A stretch of DNA of 64,000 nucleotides from Streptococcus sp. LYSM12 (GCF_004569635.1 NZ_SPOZ01000011.1:1-64000), one strand, 5' to 3'; counted from the stretch's first letter, positions 25,042-37,172 are shown. Made by a program: numbers and translations. Notes: generated by a model from the letters alone, not told the origin.

Positions 25042-26316
25042 ATGTATAAGGTTTTATTAGTTGATGATGAGTATATGGTGATTGCTGGATTAAAAAAACT
25101 GATTCCTTTTCACCAGTATGACATGGAAGTAGTCTACGGTGCTAGTAGTGCTACAGAAGCTCTCAGCTATATCGCTCATCATCCAGTAGATGTCATCATT
25201 ACAGATGTCAACATGCCAGGGATCAATGGTCTTGAAATGGTGCGTCAGATGAGGAAACAGTTGCCTCATGCTGCTTATATCATCTTATCAGGCTATAAGG
25301 AATTCGAATATGTAAAGACGGCTCTTAATTTGCAGGTGGCTGATTATCTGGTCAAGCCGGTTGACAAGGTGGAATTAGGACAGTCCTTAAGTCAGATTGC
25401 TCGCACTTTTGCTTCCAAAAAAGTTGCTTATCCATTATTGCGGGCGGATACGACAGAAGAAGAATTTGAACAGATGTTAAGAACCAAGTCCTCGGTCTTT
25501 CTCGCAGCGGCAAAGACTGAGCAAGGAGAGCATGCTGTGCCCTTTACGGTACTAGGACAGTCAGTTTTTCTATTTTTGACAGAAGATGAGGGGGACTTTC
25601 TTCTTTCCAGACCTTTTCACGCTCCCTATGTGGCCTCCTTTCAAGAATTTACCAAAGAATTGGAAACCTATTTTTTTTACGGGAATGTTGCTTTGCAGCC
25701 CAATACGAGTGCTTTTCGCTATTATGAACCAATCTATCGGGTCATTATCCAAGGGAACTTGCAGCAGATTTTGGAAGAACTCGGTTTGTTAGAAGAAATT
25801 GTCTTGAAAACAACCCCTCGAGTATCTACGACCAAGCAACTGTTTATCCAGTTTGTAATGGACGTTTTTCATCTCTTTGAACATTTAAAGCCGGATGACA
25901 TGACGCAAATCATTAAAAAATTGGAAAGTAGTAAGACATTTGAGGGCTTATCCCAGTGTATGCGCAAGGAGATTACCCAACTTTTTAGCCAGCATCGTCT
26001 GAATGAAAACGTAGCCAATGTTCTTGAGTTAATCAGTTCTCATTATCGTCAAGAAATTTCTCTCAAAGACATCGGTGCGCAACTCTTTATTAATCCTGTC
26101 TATCTTGGGCAGTTGATTAAAAAAGAAACGAACTCAACCTTTGCCGAGCTTCTGAATAAGCAGCGGATTAAAGCGGCTCAACAGCTCTTACTTGCAACCA
26201 ATAACAGCATAGAAGACATTTGCTATTCTGTTGGCTATAGCAATGTAGGCTATTTCTACAAAGTTTTTCGTAAGCTCTGTGGCAAGTCACCCAAGGCTTA
26301 TCGCCAGCAAGTATAA
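25042..26316 (+). CDS. AraC-type response regulator, YesN type (TCS07-like)
   Basis: A 424-residue regulator. The receiver domain (1-120) has acidic residues Asp8-Asp9, the phospho-acceptor Asp55 in IITDVNMPG, Ser at LSGYKEFEY and Lys in LVKPVDK. A middle region without clear motifs follows, then an AraC/XylS DNA-binding domain at about 320-424 with two helix-turn-helix units (ISLKDIGAQLFINPVYLGQL and IEDICYSVGYSNVGYFYKVF). The organisation and the genes around it match the pneumococcal TCS07 regulator. Targets are probably the importer operon and the glycosidase genes; no binding site is proven. A possible target is the inverted repeat at 16475-16521. Confidence 0.88.
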   Translation: MYKVLLVDDEYMVIAGLKKLIPFHQYDMEVVYGASSATEALSYIAHHPVDVIITDVNMPGINGLEMVRQMRKQLPHAAYIILSGYKEFEYVKTALNLQVADYLVKPVDKVELGQSLSQIARTFASKKVAYPLLRADTTEEEFEQMLRTKSSVFLAAAKTEQGEHAVPFTVLGQSVFLFLTEDEGDFLLSRPFHAPYVASFQEFTKELETYFFYGNVALQPNTSAFRYYEPIYRVIIQGNLQQILEELGLLEEIVLKTTPRVSTTKQLFIQFVMDVFHLFEHLKPDDMTQIIKKLESSKTFEGLSQCMRKEITQLFSQHRLNENVANVLELISSHYRQEISLKDIGAQLFINPVYLGQLIKKETNSTFAELLNKQRIKAAQQLLLATNNSIEDICYSVGYSNVGYFYKVFRKLCGKSPKAYRQQV

Positions 26317-26545
26317 CTTACTCCTCTATAAAAAACCAACCTGGTTTTCACCACTGAGAATGGTGAGAGGATGGAGATAGGGAGTGGGAAAGACTGAACT
26401 CTTTTTCTACCTGTCGCGTTCTTTCACGCTCCCTGTTCGGCCGCAAGGCGGTAGCTAGCTGGCAATTCCCTAAACCTTTATTTGGGACTGGCCTAACTAT
26501 CTTCGCTCAAAAATTGGTGTACTCGTTTAAAACGGACGGTGTCTT
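26317..26545. other. Intergenic region with pieces of composite repeats
   Basis: No gene seen. It holds CCAACCTGGTTTTCACCACT, an AGGGAGTGGGAAAGACTGAAC segment and a CTGTCGCGTTCTTTCACGCTC segment related to repeats at 14020, 35100 and 37660. A CGGTAGCTAGCTGGC...GGCCTAACTATCTTCGC inverted unit (about 26445-26510) recurs twice in the array upstream of msmK (near 59575 and 59910). Confidence 0.6.
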
Positions 26546-26548
26546 CTG

Positions 26549-26580
26549 AACCTCCCAGTCGTTTGGCTGGGAGGTTTTCC
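26549..26580 (+). terminator. Terminator downstream of the two-component operon
   Basis: AACCTCCCAG (26549-26558) pairs with CTGGGAGGTT (26567-26576), followed by TTCC. A good stem for an intrinsic terminator, 230 bp after the regulator stop. Confidence 0.7.
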
Positions 26581-26666
26581 TATCTTGATTGTTCAGTTTT
26601 TACAAAAAATAGGGCTAAAGTTTAGGGCTTGTTGGGAGAGTTCACGGACAATGCTAAGGTCACATC

Positions 26667-26695
26667 TTGAAAAAATCGCTAAAATCGGCTATAAT
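26667..26695 (+). promoter_or_regulatory. purA promoter
   Basis: TTGAAA (26667-26672) and TATAAT (26690-26695) are 17 bp apart. The implied leader of about 80 bases contains two small hairpins (GCAGG/CCTGC and AGCAG/CTGCT) that match no riboswitch I know. Confidence 0.8.
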
Positions 26696-26774
26696 GAATT
26701 GTAAGAGAAACCAGCAGGTGAGAGTCCTGCCGTGCGTGAAGAAAGGAAGCAGACCTTGCTCTGCTATAAAGTAA

Positions 26775-28190
<1,416 letters not shown>

Positions 28191-28548
28191 GATGACAAGG
28201 ATAGTCAACCTACTTAACATTAGGGATAGGGATTTGATTTATTACCAAGTCCCCACTCGTAAGGTAGCTTTACGAGGCACAGGCGCCTCCAATGGATGAC
28301 TGTTCATTGAGGTTTGTTCTAACCTAAGCTGCTTCTGTTAACAATTTTGAAGTCATAGACGGCAGTTAAGCTCTATTTAAGTTTTTTGGTCTATACTAGG
28401 AGCATCAAATAAAGATCTCCTCCTTATTTGATAACTTTCTACATTTCCTATTGAAGAGTCGCCTAGTTGGCGGCTTTTCTTGGTGAGATAAAAATCGCTA
28501 GACAGTCGTGCCATGTTAGTTTTTACCCTCCATCGTCCATTATCTTTC
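28191..28548. other. Intergenic region without recognised gene
   Basis: Frames are interrupted and I see no ribosome site with a good coding frame. A short hairpin AAGTCGCC-like segment near 28450 (GAGTCGCCTAGTTGGCGGCTTTTCTTGG) resembles a terminator. Confidence 0.5.
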
Positions 28549-28696
28549 TATAGCCGTTTAGTACTAGGCAAGGAGTCGCAGGTAGTTGAAATAGTTGATA
28601 ACTATTTCAAGTGACAGATAAGAAAAGTGTAACTTTTCTCAATGGTACAGCAAGACGAGTGAACGAAGTAATAAAAATAGAAACGAAATGACTACA
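28549..28696 (+). repeat. Long-form MITE with 11-bp deletion near its left end
   Basis: It begins TATAGCCG and continues straight into TTTAGTACTAGGCAAGGAG, lacking the TTCGTTTATTT segment of full copies, and ends GAAACGAAATGACTACA. The two internal hairpins are intact. Confidence 0.88.
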
Positions 28697-28778
28697 TTCC
28701 TTCGTTCATTCGCTTGGCCGTATTCTCGTACAGCCTGCAGGTCCTTGCCTCGCACTAAAAGCAAACGAAAAGACTAGA
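28697..28778 (-). repeat. Truncated RUP-like MITE joined to the long-form copy
   Basis: A reverse-oriented short element lacking its first 25 or so bases (starts TTCCTTCGTTCATTCGC, ends AACGAAAAGACTAGA). It directly abuts the preceding long-form element, so one probably inserted into or recombined with the other. Confidence 0.8.
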
Positions 28779-28834
28779 AACTGTAACAAGAATGGCTCCC
28801 TTGTTTCCAACTTCTTTCTTTTTGGAGAATTTTT

Positions 28835-28843
28835 TGGTATAAT
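28835..28843 (+). promoter_or_regulatory. Extended -10 promoter of yajC
   Basis: TGGTATAAT lies 33 bp before the yajC start. No clear -35, as expected for the extended -10 type. Confidence 0.65.
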
Positions 28844-28875
28844 GAGGTATATTGACTAAAAGGAGTGATACTACG

Positions 28876-29181
28876 ATGCAATATTTATTTCCACTCATAA
28901 TGGTAGCTATGCTGGGCTTTATGATGTTTTCTCAGCGTAAGCAACAAAAGAAACGAATGGAAGCCCTCAACCAAATCAAAAAAGGGGACGAGATTATTAC
29001 TATCGGTGGTTTGTATGGAATTGTTGATGAAATAAATGACCAAAAAGTCGTTTTGGATGTAGACGGTATCTATTTGACATTTGAACGTTCAGCGATTCGT
29101 GGTCGTGTGAATCAAGTAGCTGAGGTTGAAACAGCTATTGAAGAAACCGTTGTCGAAGAAACTGCTGTAACAGAAGAATAA
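28876..29181 (+). CDS. yajC: Preprotein translocase subunit YajC
   Basis: A 101-residue protein with one N-terminal membrane helix (residues 4-17, LFPLIMVAMLGFMMF), then the conserved QRKQQKKRMEALNQIKKGDEIITIGGLYG segment and a small beta domain; the end is acidic (EETVVEETAVTEE). It associates with SecDF in the Sec membrane machinery where those are present. The ATG at 28876 is 10 bp after AGGAG and gives the typical short N-terminus; an upstream in-frame start would begin before the ribosome site. Monocistronic, with a terminator directly behind. Confidence 0.93.
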   Translation: MQYLFPLIMVAMLGFMMFSQRKQQKKRMEALNQIKKGDEIITIGGLYGIVDEINDQKVVLDVDGIYLTFERSAIRGRVNQVAEVETAIEETVVEETAVTEE

Positions 29182-29190
29182 TTAGGCAGG

Positions 29191-29217
29191 AAGCATCTTT
29201 TTGATGCTTTTTCTTTT
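29191..29217 (+). terminator. yajC terminator
   Basis: AAGCATC (29191-29197) pairs with GATGCTT (29203-29209), followed by TTTCTTTTT. Confidence 0.85.
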
Positions 29218-29278
29218 TGTGTAAACGGATGCTGTCTATACTTTATAACCAGCATTATCTGACAAGTTTTCACAAGTG

Positions 29279-29380
29279 ATACTCTATAAAATCAAACTCT
29301 GTACAGGCAATGAAACCAAAGCTAGAACTGACGTTTAGCAAGGTGAGTTAACGACATCAGAGTTTGATGTTGACGAGTAT
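29279..29380. repeat. BOX-like element, 102 bp
   Basis: Bounded by ATACTC and GAGTAT with inner inverted repeat ATCAAACTCTG/CAGAGTTTGAT. The middle contains TAGAACTGACGTTTAGCAAG and GAGTTAACGAC. A close relative lies at 51085-51188. The ends and the inner GAACTGA segment are reminiscent of pneumococcal BOX A and C modules. Confidence 0.65.
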
Positions 29381-29450
29381 GAGAATGGTGAAAGCTTAGA
29401 GCTAAGGATAGGAAAGCTATCCACCTCTAACCTAGAGGTAAGATTGAATA

Positions 29451-29502
29451 AGTACGGCAAAGAGAGTTAACGAAGGAATAAAAGATAAACGAAGCGACTA
29501 TA
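29451..29502 (+). repeat. Right half of a RUP-like MITE
   Basis: AGTACGGCAAAGAGAGTTAA to GAAGCGACTATA corresponds to the right 52 bp of the 106-bp element; the left half is absent. Confidence 0.8.
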
Positions 29503-29743
29503 GCAGATCATCTCACGATACATACATGAAAAAAGGTTTGTTGTTGGACAGTGCTTTTTCATAGGTGAAGCAGTGTTTAAGAAAGAGGAGTATCCTAGCA
29601 TTGAAAACGAGGGATTCGCTTCTTGAAATGTCGATTTGATGAAATGATTTTAAAAAGTGCCTGCAGCTAGAAGATACTTACATGCATTTTTTTATGCCTA
29701 CGGCAGGGGATACCCCTTGTACTTTCGTATTTTTATCAAAATA
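29503..29743. other. Intergenic region upstream of uppS
   Basis: No gene or repeat recognised in this stretch. An extended -10 (TGGTATAAT, 29744-29752) follows at its end and probably drives uppS. Confidence 0.5.
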
Positions 29744-29779
29744 TGGTATAATAAACTGATTATAATGTGAGGATAAAAC

Positions 29780-30535
29780 ATGTTCCGCTTTCCATTTAAG
29801 AAAAAAGAAACGATTGAACCAATGATTCAGGTCCCTAAACACCTTGCCATCATCATGGATGGGAATGGTCGTTGGGCGAAAAAGCGTATGCAACCACGTA
29901 TTATGGGACATAAGGCTGGTATGGATGCATTACAAAACATTACCAAATCAGCCTCAAAGATGGGCGTTAAGGTATTGACAGTCTATGCCTTTTCGACGGA
30001 AAATTGGACCCGCCCAGAAAAAGAAGTTACCTTTATTATGAACTTGCCTGTTGAGTTTTATGATAAGTATGTGCCTGACTTGCATGCTAATAACGTGAAA
30101 ATTCAGATGATTGGTGAGCATTCCCGGCTGCCAGAAGCGACCAAAAAAGCGATGGAAAATGCCATGCAAAAGACCAAGCATAATACAGGTTTGATTTTGA
30201 ATTTTGCTTTGAACTACGGAGGGCGCGATGAAATGACTCATGCAGTCAAAGAAATTGCGCAAGCTGTCTTAAATTCTGAGCTTCATCCTGGCGATATTGA
30301 CGAACAACTGATTGCCGATTACCTCTATACTAATACATTACCAGCTAGTTTACGGGATCCAGATTTAGTCATTAGAACGAGCGGTGAATTGCGCTTGAGT
30401 AATTTTTTACCATGGCAAACAGCCTATAGTGAGCTGTATTTTACGGATGTCTCTTGGCCAGATTTTGATGAAAAAGCGCTTCATGAAGCGATACAAGAAT
30501 ACAATAGACGCCACAGACGTTTCGGTGGTATCTAA
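29780..30535 (+). CDS. uppS: Undecaprenyl diphosphate synthase
   Basis: A 251-residue cis-prenyltransferase that builds the C55 lipid carrier for cell-wall synthesis. The signature HLAIIMDGNGRWAKKR contains the catalytic Asp, and TVYAFSTENWTRP, LNFALNYGGRDE and DPDLVIRTSGELRLSNFLPWQ complete the family motifs. The start is ATG 29780 with GAGG upstream. First gene of a uppS-cdsA-rseP-proS run with gaps of 12, 9 and 29 bp, a usual streptococcal order. Confidence 0.97.
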   Translation: MFRFPFKKKETIEPMIQVPKHLAIIMDGNGRWAKKRMQPRIMGHKAGMDALQNITKSASKMGVKVLTVYAFSTENWTRPEKEVTFIMNLPVEFYDKYVPDLHANNVKIQMIGEHSRLPEATKKAMENAMQKTKHNTGLILNFALNYGGRDEMTHAVKEIAQAVLNSELHPGDIDEQLIADYLYTNTLPASLRDPDLVIRTSGELRLSNFLPWQTAYSELYFTDVSWPDFDEKALHEAIQEYNRRHRRFGGI

Positions 30536-30547
30536 GAAGGAGAAATT

Positions 30548-31354
30548 ATGTCAAAGGATTTACAGAAACGAGTGATTTTTGGTGGACTAGCCCTAGCTAT
30601 TTTTATTCCTTTCCTGCTAAAAGGTGGAGTGTCCTTTCAACTTTTTATCGCTCTTCTAGCTATGATAGCGACTGCTGAACTGATTAAAATGCACGGCTTA
30701 TTTCCTAATTCGATTGAGGGAATGTTGGCTATGCTGGGAAGTTTGGTCTTGACTCTGCCACTAGAGCATTATCTTCCCTTTCTGCCTGCAGATGGAAATT
30801 ACACAGCCTACGCTATTGTGGTATTTTGCTTGTTAGGTTCGACAGTCTTTAATCTTCAGCGGTATTCCTATTCAGAAGTTGTCTTTCCCATTGCCTCAAG
30901 CTTTTATGTCGGCATTGGTTTTCATCATCTGATTTTAGCGCGTATAGACGGTTTGAATAAGATTCTTTTTGCCCTATTTATCGTCTGGGCGACAGATATT
31001 GGCGCCTATATGATTGGTAGTCAGATTGGACGGCGTAAGCTCATGCCTAAGGTATCGCCGAATAAGACGTTGGAAGGAAGTCTCGGTGGGATTGTATCAG
31101 CTCTTGTCGTAGCTATCATCTTTATCTTGACAGATAAGGGGGTGGCAGCAGGTTATTCACTTGTAACGATGCTGCTTTTGGTCGTTCTTTTCTCCATTTT
31201 TGCCCAATTTGGAGATTTGGTCGAAAGTGCTATCAAACGCCGTTTTGGAGTTAAGGATTCTGGTAGGGTGATTCCAGGACATGGTGGCATCTTAGACCGT
31301 TTTGATAGTTTGATTTTTGTCTTTCCAATCATGCACTTTTTTGGTTTATTCTAA
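30548..31354 (+). CDS. cdsA: Phosphatidate cytidylyltransferase
   Basis: A 268-residue membrane enzyme that makes CDP-diacylglycerol from phosphatidic acid and CTP for phospholipid synthesis. Around eight hydrophobic segments are present, and the C-terminal CDP-DAG synthase signature SPNKTLEGSLGG...FGDLVESAIKRRFGVKDSG...IPGHGGILDRFDSL is clear. Ribosome site AGAAGGAGAAATT is 12 bp after uppS. Confidence 0.97.
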   Translation: MSKDLQKRVIFGGLALAIFIPFLLKGGVSFQLFIALLAMIATAELIKMHGLFPNSIEGMLAMLGSLVLTLPLEHYLPFLPADGNYTAYAIVVFCLLGSTVFNLQRYSYSEVVFPIASSFYVGIGFHHLILARIDGLNKILFALFIVWATDIGAYMIGSQIGRRKLMPKVSPNKTLEGSLGGIVSALVVAIIFILTDKGVAAGYSLVTMLLLVVLFSIFAQFGDLVESAIKRRFGVKDSGRVIPGHGGILDRFDSLIFVFPIMHFFGLF

Positions 31355-31363
31355 GGAGGAATG

Positions 31364-32623
31364 ATGAAAGGAATTTTAGCATTTATTTTTATTTTTGGTG
31401 TGATTGTCGTTGTCCATGAATTTGGACATTTCTACTTTGCTAAGAGATCAGGAATTCTTGTTCGTGAATTTGCGATTGGGATGGGACCGAAAATCTTTGC
31501 GCATATTGGTAAGGACGGAACTGCCTATACCATTCGCATTCTCCCCTTAGGTGGCTACGTCCGCATGGCTGGCTGGTGTGAAGATAAGACAGAGATTAAG
31601 ACAGGAACGCCGGTTTCACTCAGTGTCAATGAAGAGGGTACGGTTACTCGGATAAATATCTCTGAAAAAATCCTAGATGCCGCTAGTCTGCCGATGAATG
31701 TGACGGCTTATGATTTTGAAGAAAGGTTAGAAATTACAGGCCTGGTCTTTGATGAATGCAAGACTTTCACTGTAGACCACGACGCGACAATTGTGGAAGA
31801 AGACGGGACAGAAGTCCGTATTGCACCGCTTGATGTCCAGTATCAAAATGCTTCTATCTGGGGGCGTTTGATGACGAATTTTGCAGGTCCGATGAACAAT
31901 TTCATCCTAGGTTTTGTCGCTTTTGTGCTCTTTTTCTTTTTACAAGGAGGAGTGCCAAATTATATGACCAATCACGTGACAGTAGCAGAGGGCGGTGCTG
32001 CTCAGCAAGCAGGTCTTGTCACAGGAGATCAAATTCTTGCAATCAATGGTGAAAAGGTCAGTGATTATGATGCGATTGCTAGCGCCATTGCTAAAGCTGG
32101 TCAAGATGCCACATCAGCTCCAGTCCTAACGGTTGAAGTTAGTCATGAGGGGCAAAAAAAGGTTCTGGATGTGGTGACAAAAGAGCAGGAGGGACATTAT
32201 TATCTAGGTGTTTCGCCCATTTTGAAGACAGGTTTTGCTGACAAACTCATTGGAGGGTTCAAGGAAACCCTTTCTACCAGTATGTTGATTGTTCGGGCTC
32301 TGAAAAATATTATTTCCCAATTTGATTTAAATAAGCTTGGTGGCCCTGTAGCCATTTATCAGATTAGTTCCCAAGCAGCCGATAGCGGTTGGGGGTCTGT
32401 CTTGCGTTTGTTGGCTATGTTGTCCATTAACCTAGGGATTTTTAACCTTATTCCGATCCCGGCTCTTGATGGTGGAAAAATTGTAATCAACCTCATCGAA
32501 GCCGTTCGTAAAAAACCACTCAAACAAGAAACAGAATCCTATATTACCCTAGCAGGTGTAGGTCTTATGATCATCCTGATGATTGCAGTCACTTGGAATG
32601 ATATTTTACGTGTCTTTTTTTAA
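31364..32623 (+). CDS. rseP: Intramembrane zinc metalloprotease RseP/Eep
   Basis: A 419-residue site-2 protease, the length I recall for streptococcal Eep. The zinc motif HEFGH lies in [14 protein letters not shown] near residue 18, a PDZ domain is around residues 205-285 and the second catalytic motif is [13 protein letters not shown] near 365. Three to four membrane helices. It cleaves signal-peptide remnants and regulatory membrane proteins, including peptide pheromone precursors in related species. Two ATGs stand in tandem; the second (31364) is preferred because AAGGAGG ends only one base before the first. Confidence 0.95.
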   Translation: MKGILAFIFIFGVIVVVHEFGHFYFAKRSGILVREFAIGMGPKIFAHIGKDGTAYTIRILPLGGYVRMAGWCEDKTEIKTGTPVSLSVNEEGTVTRINISEKILDAASLPMNVTAYDFEERLEITGLVFDECKTFTVDHDATIVEEDGTEVRIAPLDVQYQNASIWGRLMTNFAGPMNNFILGFVAFVLFFFLQGGVPNYMTNHVTVAEGGAAQQAGLVTGDQILAINGEKVSDYDAIASAIAKAGQDATSAPVLTVEVSHEGQKKVLDVVTKEQEGHYYLGVSPILKTGFADKLIGGFKETLSTSMLIVRALKNIISQFDLNKLGGPVAIYQISSQAADSGWGSVLRLLAMLSINLGIFNLIPIPALDGGKIVINLIEAVRKKPLKQETESYITLAGVGLMIILMIAVTWNDILRVFF

Positions 32624-32631
32624 AAGATTGA

Positions 32632-34509
<1,878 letters not shown>

Positions 34510-34534
34510 ATATAGTAATGAAGTTTTAAAACAG

Positions 34535-34629
34535 TCTAGTCTTTTAGTACTAGGCAACAAGCCGTAGGCTGTACTAGAGTAGGGCAGAGCGGGTGAATGA
34601 AGTCATAAAAGATAAATGAAATGACTATA
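34535..34629 (+). repeat. RUP-like MITE with short left end, 95 bp
   Basis: The left end reads TCTAGTCTTTTAGTACTAGG, lacking about 11 bp compared with the full element (the copy at 55680 has a similar loss). The right end GATAAATGAAATGACTATA is complete. Confidence 0.85.
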
Positions 34630-34679
34630 AAAAGACCGGGCAAGACAAGCCATTATGGCTGTCTTGCTCGGTCTTTTTG
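34630..34679 (+). terminator. proS terminator
   Basis: AAAAGACCGGGCAAGACA pairs with TGTCTTGCTCGGTCTTTTT around GCCATTATGGC. The MITE ends exactly at the A-run of this terminator. Confidence 0.88.
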
Positions 34680-34761
34680 ACGGATACTCATCAACTATCA
34701 ATCTCTTTGGTCGTGCCTCTCCCTCCTCACACAGTTATCAAGTCCATGGAAACATTCAAGG

Positions 34762-34920
34762 TATGGTCATTTCGTTGATATTTTTATTACCTCGTTCACT
34801 CGTCTTGCTGTACCATTGAGAAAAGTTACACTTTTCTTATCTGTCACTTGAAATAGTTATCAACTATTTCAACTACCTGCGACTCCTTGCCTAGTACTAA
34901 AAAGAAACGAAACGGCTATA
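34762..34920 (-). repeat. 159-bp long-form MITE
   Basis: Reverse orientation, ends TATGGTCATTTCGTTGATA and GAAACGAAACGGCTATA, both internal hairpins intact. Confidence 0.92.
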
Positions 34921-35009
34921 ACACCAGTTTTCCCCTTGGTGTAGAGGGAGGCAGAGCAAAAAAGTCCTCTCCACCGCTCAGAGTTATTCATGCGAATTCG
35001 TTGGCTTCA

Positions 35010-35190
35010 TTTCCAAGCTCCAACAGTCACTCCTCTGACTGTTGGAGTTATGCGGGGGTGGGAATGAAATGGTCTATTGCCCTAACCTAGAATGCAAGAA
35101 GTGAGGAAAACCAAATGACCTGTCGCGTTCTTTTTCGCTCCTTATCTCCAAGCTTTCACCATTTCTATTGTGAAAGCTAGTCAGATATTG
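35010..35190. repeat. Composite palindromic intergenic repeat
   Basis: The reverse complement of 14018-14200 in large part: hairpin CTCCAACAGTCA/TGACTGTTGGAG (with a different loop), GCGGGGGTGGGAATGAAATG, then CTAGAATGCAAGAAGTGAGG and CTGTCGCGTTC. Also similar to 37590-37690. No gene; dhaM ends at 35220 on the other strand. Confidence 0.65.
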
Positions 35191-35219
35191 ATGATGATAA
35201 AATCTAGATGAATCCTATT

Positions 35220-35597
35220 TTATTTAGTAATCTGTAGCCCTGTTAATTGCTCAAGAATAGCTTCGAGGGAAGCTCCAGCTTGGAGAAGGGCTGCGGCAGT
35301 ATAGCTGCCCTCTACCACAGAAACAGATTGGATGCGGATGTCTTTATCTGTAAATTCTGCAACCATTGCCATGTTCATGCGGGCGCTACCGAGGTCAAAA
35401 AAGGCAAGGATGATATCTGCAGGATTGCTGTTTACCGCTTCTTCTACTCGGGAAAATTCTGTTCCGATACTGCCGTCTTCTAGTCCACCACAATAGGTGA
35501 TTGGGACATCCTTTGCGATTTCTGAGAGAAGCTCTATTATTCCTTGGGCTAGATGATGCGAGTGAGAAACGATGACGATACCGATTGTCTGTGTCAT
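35220..35597 (-). CDS. dhaM: Dihydroxyacetone kinase phosphotransfer subunit DhaM
   Basis: A 125-residue EIIA-Man-like domain that passes phosphate from the PTS protein HPr to the DhaL-bound ADP. The active His lies in IGIVIVSHSHHLAQGI (His 10-14 region), and the GGLEDGSIGTEFSRVEEAV and FFDLGSARMNMAM blocks follow. It overlaps dhaL by 4 bp, as expected for the dhaKLM operon. The short single-domain form is normal for Gram-positive bacteria. Confidence 0.93.
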   Translation of the reverse strand: MTQTIGIVIVSHSHHLAQGIIELLSEIAKDVPITYCGGLEDGSIGTEFSRVEEAVNSNPADIILAFFDLGSARMNMAMVAEFTDKDIRIQSVSVVEGSYTAAALLQAGASLEAILEQLTGLQITK

Positions 35598-36172
35598 ACT
35601 AATCCTGCCTCCATTAAGGCTTCAAAGAGTAGTCCAGAAGAGTAAGCACCGGGGTCAATGTGACCGACAGAACGCTCACCAAGGTAGGAAGCTCTACCTT
35701 TTGTAGCCTGTAAATTCTTAGTGTTATCTACTGCTTTGCGGATTGACTCAAGGCTGAGTTGACCTGCTGTTAAATCAGCGATAATGGGAACCCAGACGTC
35801 TACCATGGTCTTTTCACCGACTACCGCCTTGCCTCGTTTTTGAATCATATCAAGCCCTGCTTGGAGGCTGTCCACCAAGGAAGCTCCAGACTGCGCACCT
35901 TTAGTCAGTCCCATAAAAGCTGATCCATAAAGTGGACCAGAAGCCCCACCCACCTTGCTGAGTAATTGCATGGAAACGATTTTGAAAATGTCGTCAGGGC
36001 TACCAAATTCTTTGCCCTCTAATTGCTCCATAACTGCTGCCATGCCACGGGCCATATTGCCTCCGTGATCGCCATCGCCAATCGGCGTATCTAGTTCGCT
36101 CAATAAGTCTTTATTGTCTTGGATTTTTTGAGCAAATAATTTCATCCATTTGAGTATTGCTTGTGTTTCCAT
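35594..36172 (-). CDS. dhaL: Dihydroxyacetone kinase ADP-binding subunit DhaL
   Basis: A 192-residue protein that holds ADP and two Mg ions and phosphorylates dihydroxyacetone bound to DhaK. The metal-binding aspartates are in DTPIGDGDHGGNMARGM (about residues 28-44), and KVGGASGPLYGSAFMG and GRASYLGERSVGHIDPGA are typical. The ATG at 36172 is preceded by AAAGGAG five bases away; a longer frame start would lie within dhaK. Ten bases separate it from the dhaK stop. Confidence 0.95.
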   Translation of the reverse strand: METQAILKWMKLFAQKIQDNKDLLSELDTPIGDGDHGGNMARGMAAVMEQLEGKEFGSPDDIFKIVSMQLLSKVGGASGPLYGSAFMGLTKGAQSGASLVDSLQAGLDMIQKRGKAVVGEKTMVDVWVPIIADLTAGQLSLESIRKAVDNTKNLQATKGRASYLGERSVGHIDPGAYSSGLLFEALMEAGLV

Positions 36173-36182
36173 AGATGCTCCT

Positions 36183-37172
36183 TTACCAAGCTGGGGTTTC
36201 AACAGATGCTTCTAAGGCTTCTAGCCAGCTAGCATCTGCTAGTTTGATGAACGTAAGGGAAAGTCCAGCCATATCAATGGAGGTCATATAGTTGCCAATC
36301 TTATGGTAGACTACCTTGATTTGTTTATCAGCAAGGAGTTGAGCTACGTCATTTGCAAAGACATATTGCTCCATGAGTGGGGTAGCACCAAGGCCATTGA
36401 TGAGCATTCCGTAAGTTTCCCCTGCTTGGACATCAAAGTCTTGGAGCAATTTGGCAACTAGTTCCTCCGCCAATGCTTTAGAAGATTGGAGTTTTTCTTT
36501 TTTGTATCCTGGCTCACCATGGATACCAACCCCATATTCAAATTCATCTTCGTCAAGGACAAAGCCTGGTTTTCCAACTTCAGGGACGGTAGCACCTGAA
36601 AGGGCAAGTCCGATTGTTTTAATGTGAGGAACGAGCTTATCAGCTAATTCTTTTATTTCAGCAAGAGATTTTCCTAGTTCAGCAGCATGTCCGAGAATCT
36701 TGTGTACGAGAATGGTTCCTGCAACACCACGGCGACCTTGAGTGTAGAGGCTATTTTCCACTGCAATATCGTCGTCAACAACCACGCTTGCGACTTCAAT
36801 TCCTTCCATTTCAGCCAACTCTTGCGCCATTTCAAAATTCATGATGTCTCCGGAGTAGTTTTTGATGACCATAAATACACCAGCACCCTCATCGGCAGCC
36901 TTGATGGCTTCTAAAATTTGGTCTGGAGTTGGAGAAGTAAAGACAGCCCCACAAACAGCAGCAGACAGCATGCCCCTGCCAACAAATCCAGCGTGAGATG
37001 GCTCGTGACCCGAACCACCGCCCGAGATAAGCCCAACCTTACCGTGTTTTTCAACTTTTCTGACAATCACGTCATAGCCATCCAAGCGTTCAACTAGGTT
37101 ACCATGCATAAAGACAAGCCCTTGGAGCATTTCGTCAACAACGTGTTCGGGCTGATTGATAATTTTTTTCAT
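36183..37172 (-). CDS. dhaK: Dihydroxyacetone kinase substrate-binding subunit DhaK
   Basis: A 329-residue subunit that binds dihydroxyacetone covalently through a histidine, seen here in GVGIHGEPGYK near residue 220. The N-terminal SGGGSGHEPSHAGFVGRGML and SPTPDQI motifs are clear. First gene of the minus-strand dhaKLM operon, which feeds dihydroxyacetone phosphate to glycolysis with PEP as phosphate donor. Preceded by a TATAAT -10 and a perfect cre site, so expression should fall when glucose is available. Confidence 0.96.
   Translation of the reverse strand: MKKIINQPEHVVDEMLQGLVFMHGNLVERLDGYDVIVRKVEKHGKVGLISGGGSGHEPSHAGFVGRGMLSAAVCGAVFTSPTPDQILEAIKAADEGAGVFMVIKNYSGDIMNFEMAQELAEMEGIEVASVVVDDDIAVENSLYTQGRRGVAGTILVHKILGHAAELGKSLAEIKELADKLVPHIKTIGLALSGATVPEVGKPGFVLDEDEFEYGVGIHGEPGYKKEKLQSSKALAEELVAKLLQDFDVQAGETYGMLINGLGATPLMEQYVFANDVAQLLADKQIKVVYHKIGNYMTSIDMAGLSLTFIKLADASWLEALEASVETPAW

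Noticed and set aside
34887-35090. 67-residue frame after proS
   Set aside because: It runs through a MITE and the composite repeat and lacks a ribosome site.
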